Source of the DNA: Brachypodius melanocephalos
Taxonomy: Eukaryota; Chordata; Aves; Passeriformes; Pycnonotidae
Assembly: GCA_013398615.1 (NCBI GenBank)
Contig: VZSR01000028.1
Coordinates: 10,181,174 to 10,245,173 of the forward strand
Reading direction: 5' to 3'
Length of the DNA: 64,000 nucleotides
In this document: in pieces, positions 37,923 through 50,876 of the stretch
Layout of the letters: each line of letters begins with the position of its first letter
Numbering within the stretch: the first letter of the stretch is position 1
Translations under genes and position numbers: made by a program
The notes under the pieces: generated by a model
What the model was told of the DNA's origin: nothing
Databases searched by the model: none
What the model saw: the letters and a program-made list of their open reading frames with translations, nothing else

Positions 37923-40376
37923 ATGCACCATCTCAGCTGACGGGGCAATCAATTGCCTATTTGCACAAGTTCGTTCTGGTAACAAAATGAGCTGTTTTTG
38001 TTAAGCATGAATTCCTCTAAAATCACAAAGATTGAGCAGTACATCCTGCACCTAATTCAGGGATGTGACACCAGACTAAGCAGGCTGAGTCCCCTGATGC
38101 ACAACATGAATTTGTGAACAGTTGAGAGATCCCAAGCACTTTTACCTCTGAAGTTAGTAAACAGCACAGACACACTGCATCTCCATTGCTTCTTATAAAC
38201 TAGACTTGAAAACCACCAAGGCTACCACAAAGCTTCACCTTGAAACCTAAAAGGAGGTAAAAAACAAGTTGTTTTTCTAATTTACTATCCCCAACAACAG
38301 AACAAACCTAATTCTCCACTTTTTGGAATCTTTGTGAACACAGAATCATCCAAACCCAGCCAGATGGATGGTACATCCCTCATACTCTCAGGTCATACTA
38401 GTGATGAGCAGCTGATGAACAGCTTTGAAGGAAGCTTGCTGCACGTACAGAAGAAAATCAAAGGAAGCAAGAGAAAGACCATCCGAGTCTACGGACAGTA
38501 TCCAAAACATTCCCCCCACAGCAGCTTGAGCACTTTTGGTAACTGCACTGGATATCAAACCATACTAGTATTAACTAGTAACTCTAAAATACCCCTTTAC
38601 AGCACTTTTTTCTCTTTTCTTTTCTGTGGAAGTCATCAAAATACCTACTTTGAGCACAACAGCAAATCACTGCCAATCTTGTGAGACTGAGCTACTTCTA
38701 AATTGGGAACTGTGACAAGAGAGTAGCACAGCACTAAGGCTTACCTAAGGAAATGAGTCACTTCAATTAAAGCAGCAGCTATAGAACTTAACAGAATAAA
38801 TTAATGTCAACTAATTAACACTTATGATCCTATTATCAACGGTTTTATGGAATTGTAGCCTAGATATCACTATATGAATGTATAGTTAATGACCTGATGT
38901 ACAGGATCGAACCCCACTATACTTCCTCCTGCCAGTATATAACTGCTTGCTTAAGAAAAGAATAGTTGACTGATTAATCAATTCTAAGTTCAAGAGACCA
39001 GCACATTATCAGAAGGGCTGACACTGTATCGAGTGAGTTGGCACTCGCATTTTTAATCTGGCATTCCATTTCTTAGTTAAACTTCATTGCCTGCCTTATT
39101 TACATAAGCCTTTTATCTTCTTGGAAAGCAGGAGGCACCTCTCCAGTAAGATCTATCCTTAGAATGCAATCGCTTTTACTTTTTCTTCACATCCTTCTTT
39201 CTAACACCACCATGGTCCAAACCTCCCTTCCTGCTGCACCTGCTGTGCAGGTACACAAAAAAGGTGTATAACTGCTTAGCACATGTTCTCCTCTCATGGT
39301 AAAAAGTAGGAACAAAACCTGGCTGTTCCCACATGACAAATTTTCTTTGCTATTTCCAGCCCCAATGATACAAGAAGAGGAGCACAAGGGTTTTTTCCTG
39401 TACAGCTCCAAGTCTTATGGCTCAGCATGGCAGTGTAGTATACAAGCTTAGAAATTGCAATGTCTGGGTAAAAACAGCCAGATAAAACCTGCTTCAAGTC
39501 CTCGCTCCTACAGATGCACAAAATCACACCAGGCTCCACTACACACACTTCTGCAAATACATGAGTAACTGGGTGAGTTTAACTCTCGCCAGTTTAAAAA
39601 CTTCACACTCATGGGTCTTCTCCAGGATTAAAGTTGTACAGGCTCTGGAAGCAAGGGAAAACTGTCAGCACAGTTTACAAACCAGAGGATGATAGTCAGA
39701 CCGCAGGCACTTGGCTTTATGTCCTGAGGGGTGGAGCAGCTGGGAAATGAGCCCCATAAAGGCCAGGCACCGATGACACTTCACACTGGAGGCGGCAGCA
39801 GCAGCAACGTGCCCCGTGAGAGGCCATTTCCAGCCGGTGACAAAGCGGGTGAGACAGCGCACAGCTCTCCCCCAGGATGGCTGCAGCCCCTCATCGGGAC
39901 TGACAGCACCAGGCAGCCTGCCACCACATCTTACCTGACCTCCTGCTTCCCGAAACGCTGCTCCAGGTAAATCTGACAAAGGAAACAGCCGTAGTTTCTG
40001 TGAGGATAGGACCCCACCAAGTCAGTGACCTTTCCAGAAGCACAGAGAAAAAAGCACGTCCCTCTTCTGCTTGCAGCCCAATCCCATAAAGCTTTTTAAA
40101 CACACTTAAGCTCATCTTTCCACATTAAAACACTTATGATGAACTTTAAGCACCATCTTATGCACCATGGAAGTTTCCTAAGGTGCCTCTGGAGAGCCTG
40201 GTCCTTGCCTGCCTGCTGAACTGGGCTGGTCTGGCATTAAAAGAACAATACTTCTCTCCAGAAGGACTGCCATTAGTTGAACCATTCAAAATAGTCTAAA
40301 CACAGCAAATCAAATGCACTCATGGTGCCTAAGTTTTAGCTTTCATGTTTTTCAGATTCTGTGCTGCCCAGGGGTG
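37923..40376. other. Non-coding stretch between two ERV-like segments
   Basis: No retroviral coding was recognised between the two LTR-like segments, which do not look alike, so they are unlikely to be the ends of one provirus. A CpG-richer patch at 39780-39960 ends near a donor-like CCAG|GTAAAT. It has a short open frame but no recognisable domain. Confidence 0.5.
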
Positions 40377-40542
40377 CAGTTCTGAGCCTCATATTCAGTG
40401 TCAGTCAGCTCTTCACAGAGCAGGGAGACAAAACAAATCCTTTTCCTGCTGAAGACCAAGGACAAGTTTCAGGCCCAAAAGCGTAAACAACGGTGGACAA
40501 AAGAAGGAAAACAAGAAGGATGGGACCTCACAACATGTGCTG

Positions 40543-40556
40543 TAATTGGCCAATTA
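40543..40556. promoter_or_regulatory. Palindromic double CCAAT box in LTR
   Basis: TAATTGGCCAATTA is a perfect 14-bp palindrome carrying overlapping CCAAT motifs on both strands. It lies about 150 bases before the polyadenylation signal, as expected for NF-Y-type promoter sites in an LTR U3. A canonical TATA box is not obvious downstream. Confidence 0.5.
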
Positions 40557-40701
40557 AACCCCAATATGCAAATGGACCAAAACTTGTAAAAGTGTAAGAC
40601 TTCAAGACCGGTCAGCCATTTTGTGACCATTTTTGCTCCACCTTGGGTGTAGCCCTGGCCAGGCTCTTGTCCTGCCCAAGGTGTATCCTTAAAGGCCTTT
40701 C

Positions 40702-40707
40702 AATAAA
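40702..40707 (+). terminator. LTR polyadenylation signal
   Basis: AATAAA followed within about 30 bases by a T/C/G-rich downstream element, in the position expected for the R region of the LTR. Confidence 0.55.
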
Positions 40708-40770
40708 CACCTATTTTACTCTCTAGCTCTGTTCAGTCTCTGTTGCAGGTCAGCCTTCCCAAAGCATCAG

Positions 40771-43700
40771 TCAGATCTGATAAAAATTGTTTCCAGAATG
40801 AACTCCCTAAATCCCATTTTGATCCTTTCAGACACCTTTTAGCATGAGTGCTCCACACAAGCAACTCTCCCACATCCTGCATCCCAATCCCATGGACAAT
40901 GATGTAGAGTCCATCCACTGCAGAGGGCAGTACCCCCAGTGAAGATATCCCAACAGTGTTTCCCACAGGTAAGTGTTCAGCCCTGAAATCAGATTCTCCC
41001 TTTCCACATGGGCACGCTGCTTTCATAAGAAAAAGCGATATGTAGTCACTAATTGCTCTAATTTATTACTGTGTGCCAGGTAAGTCACAGTGCCATTTAA
41101 GCCCAGGTTAGGAGCTAGATTGCTAAATAAGCTTTAATCATAATGGTCCTCAAAGAACAAAAGGCAGGCAGAGAGAAGCCATTTTGCCTTCATCTGTCTG
41201 CTCTTGTTGCCAAAGCTCTCTCAGATGGTTCCCCCATTTATCACTTGGATAGCGATCGTTAGCTCTTCTCATTCCAGCTCCTACAGACTGATGATGGCTG
41301 CTCGACTTTTTATTTACTTTTTTTCTCTAACTATGCACAGAGTTAGGGCTGTGACAACTCCTGTTCTTTTATAAAAGTTCTCATTTTTAAGGGAAGTACT
41401 CAAAATCATATACAATGCCACACAGACTGCACAGAGACATGCCCCTGCATAATGAACAAACAAGGAGATTTTAAAGGAACATATAAGCACTCAAATACTC
41501 CAAGTCTTGTTTACAAAAGTGCATTCTACTCTCAAGCTATTTTATTAAATAAACACCTCAAACCAAGTCGTTCTGCATTAGAATTGCAGTTGTTTGCTCA
41601 AACATATAAAGTATGAAGCTCCAAAGATGAACTGTATAATCATCCAACATATGAAATGTATATTCTGGACCACAGGCTACGCTGACTATCCTCCCTCCTC
41701 ATGGGCAGTAACTACATTCACCTGGTTTACCCTCTGGTAAACCCTGGAGGACCATTTCAGGATCTTAAAATGTTTCATTTCATTTTCATGTAAAAAGAAA
41801 CATTCAAAGAAATTTTGAATGATGAAAAAGTAATGAGAAAGGGGGGCAGGGAAGAGGAAATAAGCAGTTTCTTTAGGCTAAGAAGGCAGTGTGAAAACTC
41901 AGCTGTTAGGAGAAAAAAAAATACAAACAAAAACAAAAACACGAGAGCCATTTTCTTCTGGAGGACTTTGACTTAAACCAAACACATTCTTAGTGGAAAA
42001 TTATTACTGTGAAAAAGTTTGACCGGCTCTAGATATAAAAGATATAACTGGTCTAAGTGAATAAACAGGGAAATCAGAATTTAAATTCGGATTTTTGACA
42101 CTAATTTATTCAAAGACACAAAAACACAGGAGCTGAACACTCATCACCTTTAGCATCCAACCCACCACCTCTCATCAAAAAAACATTTCATCTGTCAAAA
42201 AAAAAAAAAAAAAAGAAAGAAAGAAAAAATTACTCTATAGGCTGAAAACTACTGACTTACATTTGTTCAGCTGATGTCCAATTATTATTACATGAAACTC
42301 CACATGGAAAAAAAAAAGTCTAGTAAGAAAGCTAATGAAAATTGAGTATTTTACAAGAAAGTTACCTAAGCATAAAGTCAACTGGGTATTACACTGGTAT
42401 TCAAATCCAGGGGTACTAACAAGGGGAAAGCTGGCATTCACACAGGAATGAGTTTTCAGACACGGAGGAAGAGAGTGAGCCAAAATTTTCAAGACGCCCA
42501 TTCTCATCATGCTAACTTTAGCTTTTTTCCCTAAACATGCATTTTAACACAACAACAAGCTTTCCATACAGTATTTGAAAACAGTTTCCTGTGCATCACT
42601 TTGAACTGAAACTTTTGCAAATTCATTTTTGGGAGAGGAAATAGAGATTTGTGGTGGGAGAGGGGGAAATGGGAGCACAAGGTGCAGCCCCCTCCCTTGC
42701 AGCCCCAAATTGCTGAGGATTAAAAATGCAGGACAAGACAAAGGGTTCAGCCTCCCTGCAGTCTCCTGTCCTGTACAAACGAAAGGGGCAGCAAATTGTG
42801 ACATTGCTTAATGTGCATGACTTATTCAATTTTGATTTTTTTCCTCGATTGTAAGGTTAATGAAAGCCTCTGCTGCACTTCAGTGCAGACGGATTTCACT
42901 GTCCCTCTCTTCACCGATTTCCGCCATAAAGCCACACTAATTACTCTGACAGGGTAACAGGAGGAAAAAAGAAAGGGATACAGGCAAACACACACATATC
43001 CCTAGTGAGCTGTCATGGGTAAAAGAGGGCAGTCCTATTGACACAACAAAGGAGCTTCTGGCCCAGCAGCACAGAGCAAAAACTGTAGATGCAGAGTGCA
43101 GAATGGGGAGAGGGGAAAAAAGGAAGAAAGAAAAGGAAGTACATACTCATTCTTGTGTTGTGAGGTCCTTACTATGCAAAGCCTTCATTGCAAAGAAAAG
43201 TGCTATTGAGAGAAGGTGCAGGGGACCAAAACGCTGGGAGGCAAACAAGCAAACATGCGGCAGCACCCGCTGCAAGGGGCCTGGGACCCCTGCAAACACA
43301 GAAATCAATCAGCAAGCCAGACGCTGGGAGAGGCAGCTATTTCAAATTAATGAAACAACCACTTCCTTGACAGACTAGGTCTGTGTTCTGCTGCTAACAG
43401 CCCGCAGGTGCACACCACCTCCGAGTACCTTGCACAGCACAGACACACGCTGCAGCCACTGCAAGACCAATCGTGCATCCAGTTTTTCTGTGCACACTGT
43501 AATGTTCAGGCAGTCACCAAAATTACATCTACTTTGCTGCTAAAAGAGGAGAGAAATTGAATTGTGAGTGAAAATGCTTCAGCTGGACAGGAAGGAATGC
43601 CGGCAGGGCAGCCCTGGCTGCAGCCAGCTCCAGCTGAGCACCATATGAGAGGATTTACCTCTCGCTGGCTCCAGAGAGAAACCTGTCCTTGCCATAGTCC

Positions 43701-43856
43701 TGCGAAATTGCCAGCCCTAAACACTGCAATTTACCACAGGCACTGACAATAGCTACCAGTTATCTCCCCTGTCAGCAGGAAGAATCACCAGTAACTCACT
43801 CTCCTCAATTCTCTGAACTCCCATTTAGAGCCCCACCAACACAGGTGAAAACACCT
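40771..43856. other. Non-coding stretch with strong donor-like sites
   Basis: Two near-perfect splice donors, CAG|GTAAGTG (cut 40968/40969) and CAG|GTAAGTC (cut 41079/41080), lie 200-310 bases downstream of the LTR. No protein exon was recognised. There is a short AC-rich simple repeat at about 41911-41940 and an A-rich one at 42197-42229. The rest is unique-looking. Confidence 0.5.
42197..42229. repeat. A18 run with (GAAA) tail
   Basis: Eighteen A followed by GAAA-type units. Purine-only simple repeat of about 33 bases. Confidence 0.95.
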
Positions 43857-44321
43857 CATGCTCTGGGGTGCTTTCTCACTGAAGGTCTAAAGACCTCCTT
43901 GTTACAGGGCATTTTAAAGGTTTTTCAGCCACTAGCATACTGCTAAAGCTTACAGACAATTGTTCTAGCCAATCATTAAAAGCACACGTACATCTGCTTC
44001 AAACAGTGCTTGCTCGCATGCTTTCTATTAACAATACACAATACTTTTATTATGCTTAAAACCTTCTATTACCTTGCTAGGCATATCTTTCTACAGTCTT
44101 AAGGTCTATCCTGGCCAAACCCAAAACTCGAACTATTGTTTCATGTCTTTGCTTGCTGTACTACTGTAACTTTACCTACTTTCAAGCTTCGCAGTAGCAG
44201 CTAATTCTAAGTTCCTTCTGCTCTTTCTGTTTCTGGGGCCTGCTTTCACAGCTTTCTGAAAACCTTCTTACCTTTAGTATTTCCCACACTCATTCTCTGG
44301 GGTGCTTTGCTCAGTGAAGGT
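43857..44321 (+). mobile_element. LTR-like repeat bounded by a 31-bp direct repeat
   Basis: The body ('gttctagccaatcattaaaa', 'actactgtaactttaccta', 'agcagctaattctaagttc', 'ggcctgctttcacagctt') resembles a dispersed songbird ERV LTR. It is bracketed by near-identical copies of 'ctctggggtgcttt' plus 'tgaaggt' (43857-43886 and 44291-44321, two mismatches and one indel). If the LTR runs from TG at 43859 to CA at 44292, the second copy is the start of a truncated tandem LTR. Strand and family are tentative and no internal retroviral coding was seen. Confidence 0.45.
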
Positions 44322-46504
44322 TTTTCCCTGCAGCAGTGAGCACCAGGACAGGCTCTGCATGTACCAGGAGCTCTCAATCAGTGAAATAAAAAATCATTTC
44401 CCTAGTTTTATACTTTTTTTTCTATTGGATAAAGCAGTGAGAAATGTGAGCCACACAACACCATGATTTTTTTTTTCCTGGATCCAGCTCCCAGTGAATC
44501 AAAGGCATTTTACTCAAGTAAGGACCACAAGCCTTATAGCTTGGACCATATTTGTAACGAGTACCGCTTGGGTTATGAAGTTTCACCCATCAATCTCTGC
44601 AAAAATACTCTGCAAACACAAGGAAACCTCATTTTTATCACTTCACAGTTCGGCAAAAATCATGAGGGAAAGTGTAAAGGAGAGATTTCATTCTGGAGAG
44701 GGGAAACCCCTCACCAGTGGTCAAGAAATGAGACAAAATTCTAACCCAGGTGTCCTCCATCTTGCCACACTCTCTCTGGAGCCTCACCACTCTCTAAGCC
44801 CACCTTAGGATCACTTTGGAAATGCATTTGGCATGCCCCCCACGAAACATGCAGTATTTATCTCGCCGTTCCTGAAATCCTGTTATCTTGACAAGTAACA
44901 ATTAGCCACTTTCAGCACCAAGAAAGAAAACATATTTTCTGTCTCTCCTGCTAATTATACTTTAAACCTACATAAACTGTAGTCATGGGAATAAAAAAAA
45001 AGGGAGGGGGGGAAGCTTTGGAGGAGGAAGCTTTGTTACAATAGCAACACTTTGACAACCTAAAAGAAACAAACTCAATTATTATGTGCCTTTCCCAGCA
45101 AGTTTCGTTCAATTAGCATCACCACTGAGTTCTAAAGGTGATTACTTGAGACCTATTCTAGTTTGTGGAATTACAGTCCCTCAGTGATGTATGCAAAGAC
45201 ATGGGGGAAATGTGTATTAAAGCTCAGCTGCCTTGGCTAAATACTGAAAGAAGAAAAGCAGGGAGGTGGGGAGAGAGGAAAGTGCTTGGCATTCAGTGCT
45301 TCTCCACAGTGGAACAATTAATTTTCCATTCTGTGATGAGATGACCAACACAGTGGTGCAGCACATGTATAAATACTTGTCTATCAGCACTCAAGAACTC
45401 AGGCAGGAGAGCACCAAAACAGATCCTCAATGATACACTGTCAGTAACGCCTGAAAGTCCCCCGGTGCCAACCGCTGCACACAAAAGCTGATCCTTTCGC
45501 CACATTTTAAAATCACTACTCTTCTTTTCAGACTAATGGCTTTCCCTCCCTGCTCTTAATACCTTTTTTTTCTTATACAGTTTTGTTACATTGTTAAACA
45601 ACTTCCTAATCTTTTTCCTTTGTGTTGCTCTTGGTTTCCCATGTTTTTTCCTGCTTTCTCTTTTTTATTATTTTGATTCTAACTTATATACAACTGTACA
45701 AAAGGACAGGAGATTGGTCAAAGGTGTCGCCACCTCTTCAATCTCATTGGTGAACATCACCATCACTCATAAAACTCCTCCTAGCGGAGAAAATACGAAA
45801 ACACTCTCTGTTTACAAGAGAAAGTGTGCGAATCTGACTCTAAGTTCTATAAACATCAGAAGGCAAAATGAAAACATTAGAAAGCAAAGTAAAAACATGG
45901 AAAACCAAGGGTGACACCTTTGCACATCTATCTTGACAGCAGGGGAGCATACACTTCTGGGTGCTTTTCAACAAATCAGTCACTTGGGATGCTCAGGGCA
46001 CTGCATCCTAGGCTGAGGAGAAGAAGGACAATAAATATAAAACAAACTTAGGAGTGATGCTCCCAACCCTTTTGCTGACCCCTTGCAGGAGGCTCACTCT
46101 GCTGACCCGTACAGCTCCAGCCAGGCACCATGCACCAGCACCTGCCTCCAGCATAGCCCTGGGGGCTCTGACACTCTGCTTGCATTAGACAGATTTCCAA
46201 GTACTCAGGAATCAGAGACATTTCAGGGGCTCATTTGGTCTGAAATCTCAGCCCCAATTTTGCAGACTTCCAAAGAACTCTTGCCTAGAAGTGGCAAGAC
46301 GTATTTATCTGTCAGCAAGGGCGGCCCAAGCAGAAAAAGAACAAGAACAAAGAAAAGCAACAAAGAAACCCAAGACAAAACAAACAAACAAAATATCCAC
46401 TCAAAACAACTCCAAACCCATCCAATCCTGAAAAAGGCAGTAACAAAGTAAGTTTTCACATCCAGGGTTCGTGGACTGTCCCCCAGCTAACACCTGGCAC
46501 CTGT

Positions 46505-46528
46505 AGATACAGTGGGAGATACAGTGGA
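46505..46528. repeat. 12-bp tandem doublet
   Basis: The unit AGATACAGTGGG is present twice head to tail with one terminal mismatch. Local slippage duplication. Confidence 0.85.
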
Positions 46529-47516
46529 TCCCCCCAGCACCTTCCAGATTATTTTGAGCAAGAGACCAGACCTTCAGCCACACTCAGATCTGCTGCAAAA
46601 CATCTCTGGGGCACAAGAGCCCCAGCTGCCAAGAGCTGCTGTCCCAGAGCAGCACTCCAAGCCCAGCTCCGATTGCCAGCCCAGATGAGCACCCCTCCTC
46701 AGCTCAAACCCACTGGACTTTTACTGGTTTCTTTAGGCAGGACTAGCAAGGCAGATTCTTTTAACTTTCAGTGGCTTTGCTCTGTTCCTGACTGGCCCAT
46801 GCAGTGCCTGTGCTTTTCAAGATGTCCTTGCAATTTCACCCGGAAAGCTACAGCAGTGCACACCACCCACTGAGAGCCTAAACAAGCCAACCCCTTCCAC
46901 TCTAGGGGAGATGTCTGCTTCCCACTCCTACTGTGATTATCCATAAATGTTCACAGGTGTGGGATGGCACCCTGTGGAAGCTGTTTCATCATCCAGGCAG
47001 GACGTAGCAGCAGGGGCTGCCCTGCACATCCCCCTTCTGTGAGGGCAGCACAGCCTCTCCTATGTGCTGTGCACACCACCCCAGAGCAGGAGTCCCAAGC
47101 CTTGGACATTCTGCACAGCACAGCCACTTGAAAAATAGTAATGAAAATTAAACAATCCAAAATAACTGACACTAGCAGACATGAGTTGTCCTTTCATTGA
47201 CTCTCGATTTTCTCACAAGAATGCACAGTAAGCACACAGGTGAATAATGCCCCAACTGCATTTCAAATGTCTCACCCAGAATACCTAACTACTAGTATGA
47301 ACTGCAGGACTTTTGCTCCAACAAATTATTTAAAATCTGAATAGCTCAACACAAACATAGCAGACTGACTCAACGGCAGGCACATTTTTCATTTAATCAG
47401 TTCTGTTATAGCATGTGCAATGTTAAAAGCAACAGATAATTACATAAGTGAGAGTAATACCACACTAGGTAAAACAGTGCCACTTACGGTATCACTAATT
47501 AAAACGATGTTTCCAG

Positions 47517-47550
47517 TATCCTTGTTTTACAAATATCCTTGTTTTTTGCC
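47517..47550. repeat. 17-bp tandem doublet
   Basis: TATCCTTGTTTTACAAA is followed directly by a second copy diverged in its last bases. Local duplication, no known family. Confidence 0.75.
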
Positions 47551-48314
47551 TTTGTAGTTTCTGCCTTTTGTGGCAGTTTGTTTCTACTTTCTTTGTTCAA
47601 GTGTTAGAAATTTAGCATCATATAATCAGAGGGGGAAAAAAGCTTGAAAAATACTCCTGCTTACAGGTATTTGACTCTACTACCTGCACCCATTTCTTTT
47701 CCCTGGAAGGTTTGTGCTCAAGTAAACTGGAATAAGCACATGTAATTTTCATTGCAAAAAATATCCCTTACCACATAGCTACAAGGAAAAAACCCCACCA
47801 AGGTAACAGATATGTCAGGATTCTTAGCATGGCAAATCTAGCATTTGTAATCCACAGTGTATCCAAACTATCCCCTCTAATTACGTCTGCCTTTCTTTGC
47901 AGCATGGTCACTTTGCTTACTGAACTAGCACTGCATTTTTGAGCTGGTGCACACTCAGGAGCTTTCCTGAAGTAACTGGCACACTTAATCCAAAAGCTTT
48001 CTTTCAGACTTGCACTTTATAAATTGCATGAGAACATTAAGTAGAACTGGAAAGCAAGTAGCAAAAGACCTTAGAAAGCCATCTCTAAGCCACCAGCAAT
48101 AGCAGTCTATTGAACAGGCATCTGTAACAAATGCAGAAGGTGGAAAGCCTAGGAAAAGAGGAAGAAGCAGATGAGGCGCAGTCTGCTGAGTGAAGTTGGT
48201 ACTACCTGGACACATTTCAGTGATCATCTTGCCAGTATAAATATGGAGTTTTAGTAATTTAAAGAGAAAGTTTGAGATTTCTAAACCATATTCTAACTTC
48301 TAATTGTATTTCTT

Positions 48315-48331
48315 AAAAAAAAAAAAAAAAA
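48315..48331. repeat. Poly(A) run, 17 bases
   Basis: Pure A homopolymer without an AATAAA just upstream. Simple repeat. Confidence 0.9.
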
Positions 48332-50654
48332 TCCCTCATCTGAGAAATGCAAGCTGCTATGAGTAACACCCGTATATGCCCTGGTAGCATGCAGGGCACT
48401 TTTGCTATGGCTTAAACACTTGGGAGTTAAATGGAAGCGTAAGCAGACTTGGCGACAGCTTTTCCTGAAGTGCAGCAGAGGGGCAAATCCATGTGATGTA
48501 ATCATACATGGTGAAGGCCACACTAGGCCAGAGGCAAAGGAGAAGAAGTATCTGCACCTTAAACACCCCTTAGGATCTGCTAAGATACAGTGTCCCAACA
48601 AAAGGGATGGCCACCACAACGTCTGCATGGAAACAATTTCCTTTTTGCAGAGCCTTCACTGTGGAGAGTTGCAGGAGAAAGGATTAAGACACCATGAAAG
48701 AAGTCCAGCCACAGTGAGTTGGTAAATTCAGGGAGTGACTGTTCACCTTGACCAGATGACTTCCTCCCTGGGGACCCAAGACATAAAATGCTATAAAGTA
48801 AAAGACAAGTTTCTCCCCCACCTTTAAGCCTAGACTGCATTCTGCCGGACACATCCTCTTTGTCCCTGCATGGGAATTTTTGGAATGTGCAGTGTGCATC
48901 TTTGCTCAGAGCTTCCCAGTGACCCCAAGGGCTGCAAGGAAGTGGCTGGGTACTGCACCCATGCCAGCACTGGGGCACATGTCAGGCACCAGCTACACAC
49001 AGCCAGCAAGAACTCTCCTCAATCCCTTGAGCAGCACCTCCAAAATGTACCCATAGATATTTGCATTAAAAACAAATGAAAATAAGCAAAAAAGGAAAAA
49101 AAACAAAACGAAAAAATAGGGAAAAATACATATATATCTGTGTAAATACAGGAAATACTGAGTAGACAAAACAGGGGTAACAGGGAGCCCCTGCACTGTC
49201 ACCAGTGCCGAGGCATGAGCACAGACAAGAGCTCAGAGATGCAGGAATGAGTAATTTCAGCTGCCCATATGTGCAGCATGGCAAGCTGCACAGAAAAGGA
49301 ACATTCACAGCCAAGGCTCTGTAGAGAAATATCGGTGCAGTTAAGTATGCAAATATTTTGCTGTCGACAAAGGAAGTAATAGGGTACTTTTTCACTGTTT
49401 CTGCTTGTGCCTCTCTTTAAAAGACATCAAAAGCGATACCACAAGCCTCACCATCACCCTCACAATTTGGCACTGTAAAACCACCATCCACAAATGCATG
49501 CATGTGCACTCCCTACATACTCTCCCCCCATTCCAAAATGACGTGCCACTTTTAAATATTTCCACTTTACTTGCTTTGAATTGCCGGAGATCAAATGAGT
49601 CAATTAAGTGCTGTGTCTTTTTTGTGCGGAGGGAAGATGAAGGTAATTTGCTGCTCAGTGCATCTGTTTCCTCATCAGCGCAGTAAGGACCAGGCTAATT
49701 AGGGGAGGAAAACAATATGGTCATATGGATAGGCCAGATTGCCTGTCACTCAGCACAGCCTGGCTGCTGAATAGCTATGAGGACAGCAAACAGACGAGGA
49801 GTCTTCATCTCCTTCCTCACCATGCCTTGGGAAAAAAAAAAAAGAAAGGCTACTTCAAGCACTCAGATGGTTACCTGAATATTCTTAGCATCAATCCCAA
49901 AAGGTTCCTCCCCAAATCCTGTTGTCGGTTATGCGCTCATCATGAACGTGAACCATAATCTTCCCAGTCTCTGCCTCCCTATTGCCTCCCACGCCAATAT
50001 TTTTTTAAAAATACACCTTTGGAAAACAACTGGAAATTGTAAGAAGCAGTACACCATCAAGAACCATCTAAAAAACTGTTGTTGCTCTCCAACACAGAAA
50101 ATTCCTAAATGTTTTCCCTCATTTCCAGTTTCAATAGATTAAATTAGCCATACGACTTCATTCCCAAAGCCCCCTAATTCTGAAACACTGCAGAATCACA
50201 GACCCCAATTCAACAATCATGTGGGGTGTACCCTGATTCTGCTTTAAATCACCAATCCTAAATCTCATGTCAAAAGTTATTTTCTTGGCAAACCGAAAGC
50301 ATGCAAGTGCATGAGAAAAACAACTTTAGGAGAGAAGGTAGAAATAAGTAATTCCAAGCCACTCACACACAGTCCCACTGCAGCATTTCTGTTTATTAGG
50401 AGAAGATATGGAATATCAGAGGAAGTTCATTTATTCACTGGCCTGTATTATCAAGCAGCAGCAGACATTACATTTACCACATCCAAGCTTTATTTGCTGC
50501 TACAAAATGAAATGGTAGAGGGTACAGAAAACAAGTTATCTCAGATCGAGCATATCATAAAGGCAATCAACCTAAGCAAGGGCTTTCACATGTCCCTGTC
50601 AAGCACAGACAGAGTGCCCCATGCTGCAAATACAGCTTCTTGGTTTTGTTTTTG

Positions 50655-50671
50655 TTTTTTTTTTTTTTTTT
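50655..50671. repeat. Poly(T) run, 17 bases
   Basis: Pure T homopolymer preceded by interrupted T-runs from about 50644. It lies inside the longest open frame of the window (50311-50817, +) and produces a phenylalanine stretch there, which argues against that frame being a real protein. Confidence 0.9.
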
Positions 50672-50789
50672 CTTTTTTAATATTATTTACTTTAATAGAG
50701 TATTCCCAGCTGATCTCTGGTTTTATACTGATCAGAAAAACACCAATAAAGTCTGCTCTTCAAACAGGGAATAATTTAGCAGAGTGTAT

Positions 50790-50876
50790 TAAAAAAAACC
50801 CCACAAACAAACATTAAAAAAACAACCAAAAAACCAAACAAAAACAAACAACCAAAAAAACCCTCCACAAAACCCA
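50790..50876. repeat. A/C low-complexity tract
   Basis: About 87 bases made almost entirely of A and C (AAAC, AACC and AAAAACC blocks) with no fixed unit. Low-complexity, G-free on this strand. Confidence 0.9.

Larger units (their letters stand above)
40377..40770 (+). mobile_element. Endogenous-retrovirus solo LTR-like element
   Basis: Resembles a songbird ERVK-type LTR. In order it has a purine-rich U3 segment, a perfect 14-bp palindrome carrying CCAAT on both strands (40543-40556), 'tgcaaatggaccaaaactt' and 'gtcagccattttgtgacc'. It then has a polyadenylation signal AATAAA at 40702-40707, a T/C-rich stretch, and 'ctctgttgcaggtcagcc' near the end. The promoter-like and polyadenylation elements in the right order support an LTR on +. 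No flanking gag-pol-env was seen, so it is probably a solo LTR. Both boundaries are approximate and no clean target-site duplication was identified. Confidence 0.62.
44322..50789. other. Non-coding stretch with minor repeats
   Basis: No gene was recognised. An open frame at 45591-45914 (+, 107 codons) begins with a hydrophobic, T-rich stretch and continues in an A-rich stretch. Its composition explains it better than a membrane protein would. A G7-containing purine tract at 45003-45035 contains two GGAAGCTTTG copies. Short tandem doublets at 46505 and 47517 are listed separately. Confidence 0.5.

Noticed and set aside
38900..38930. 'ggatcgaacccc' resembling a tRNA T-arm on the minus strand
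   Set aside because: The five bases on either side of the TTCGATC loop do not pair, and no acceptor or anticodon arm could be placed.
45591..45914. Frame of 107 codons that begins like a membrane anchor
   Set aside because: The hydrophobic start comes from T-rich DNA and the polar lysine/asparagine tail from A-rich DNA. No family resemblance and no splice context.
48402..48725. Frame of 107 codons (+) with basic residues
   Set aside because: No recognisable domain, and no acceptor/donor pair of good quality around it.
50311..50817. Longest open frame in the window (168 codons, +)
   Set aside because: It includes a phenylalanine run encoded by a T17 homopolymer, has no recognisable domain and ends in low-complexity A/C sequence. 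Length is within chance for AT-moderate DNA of this size.
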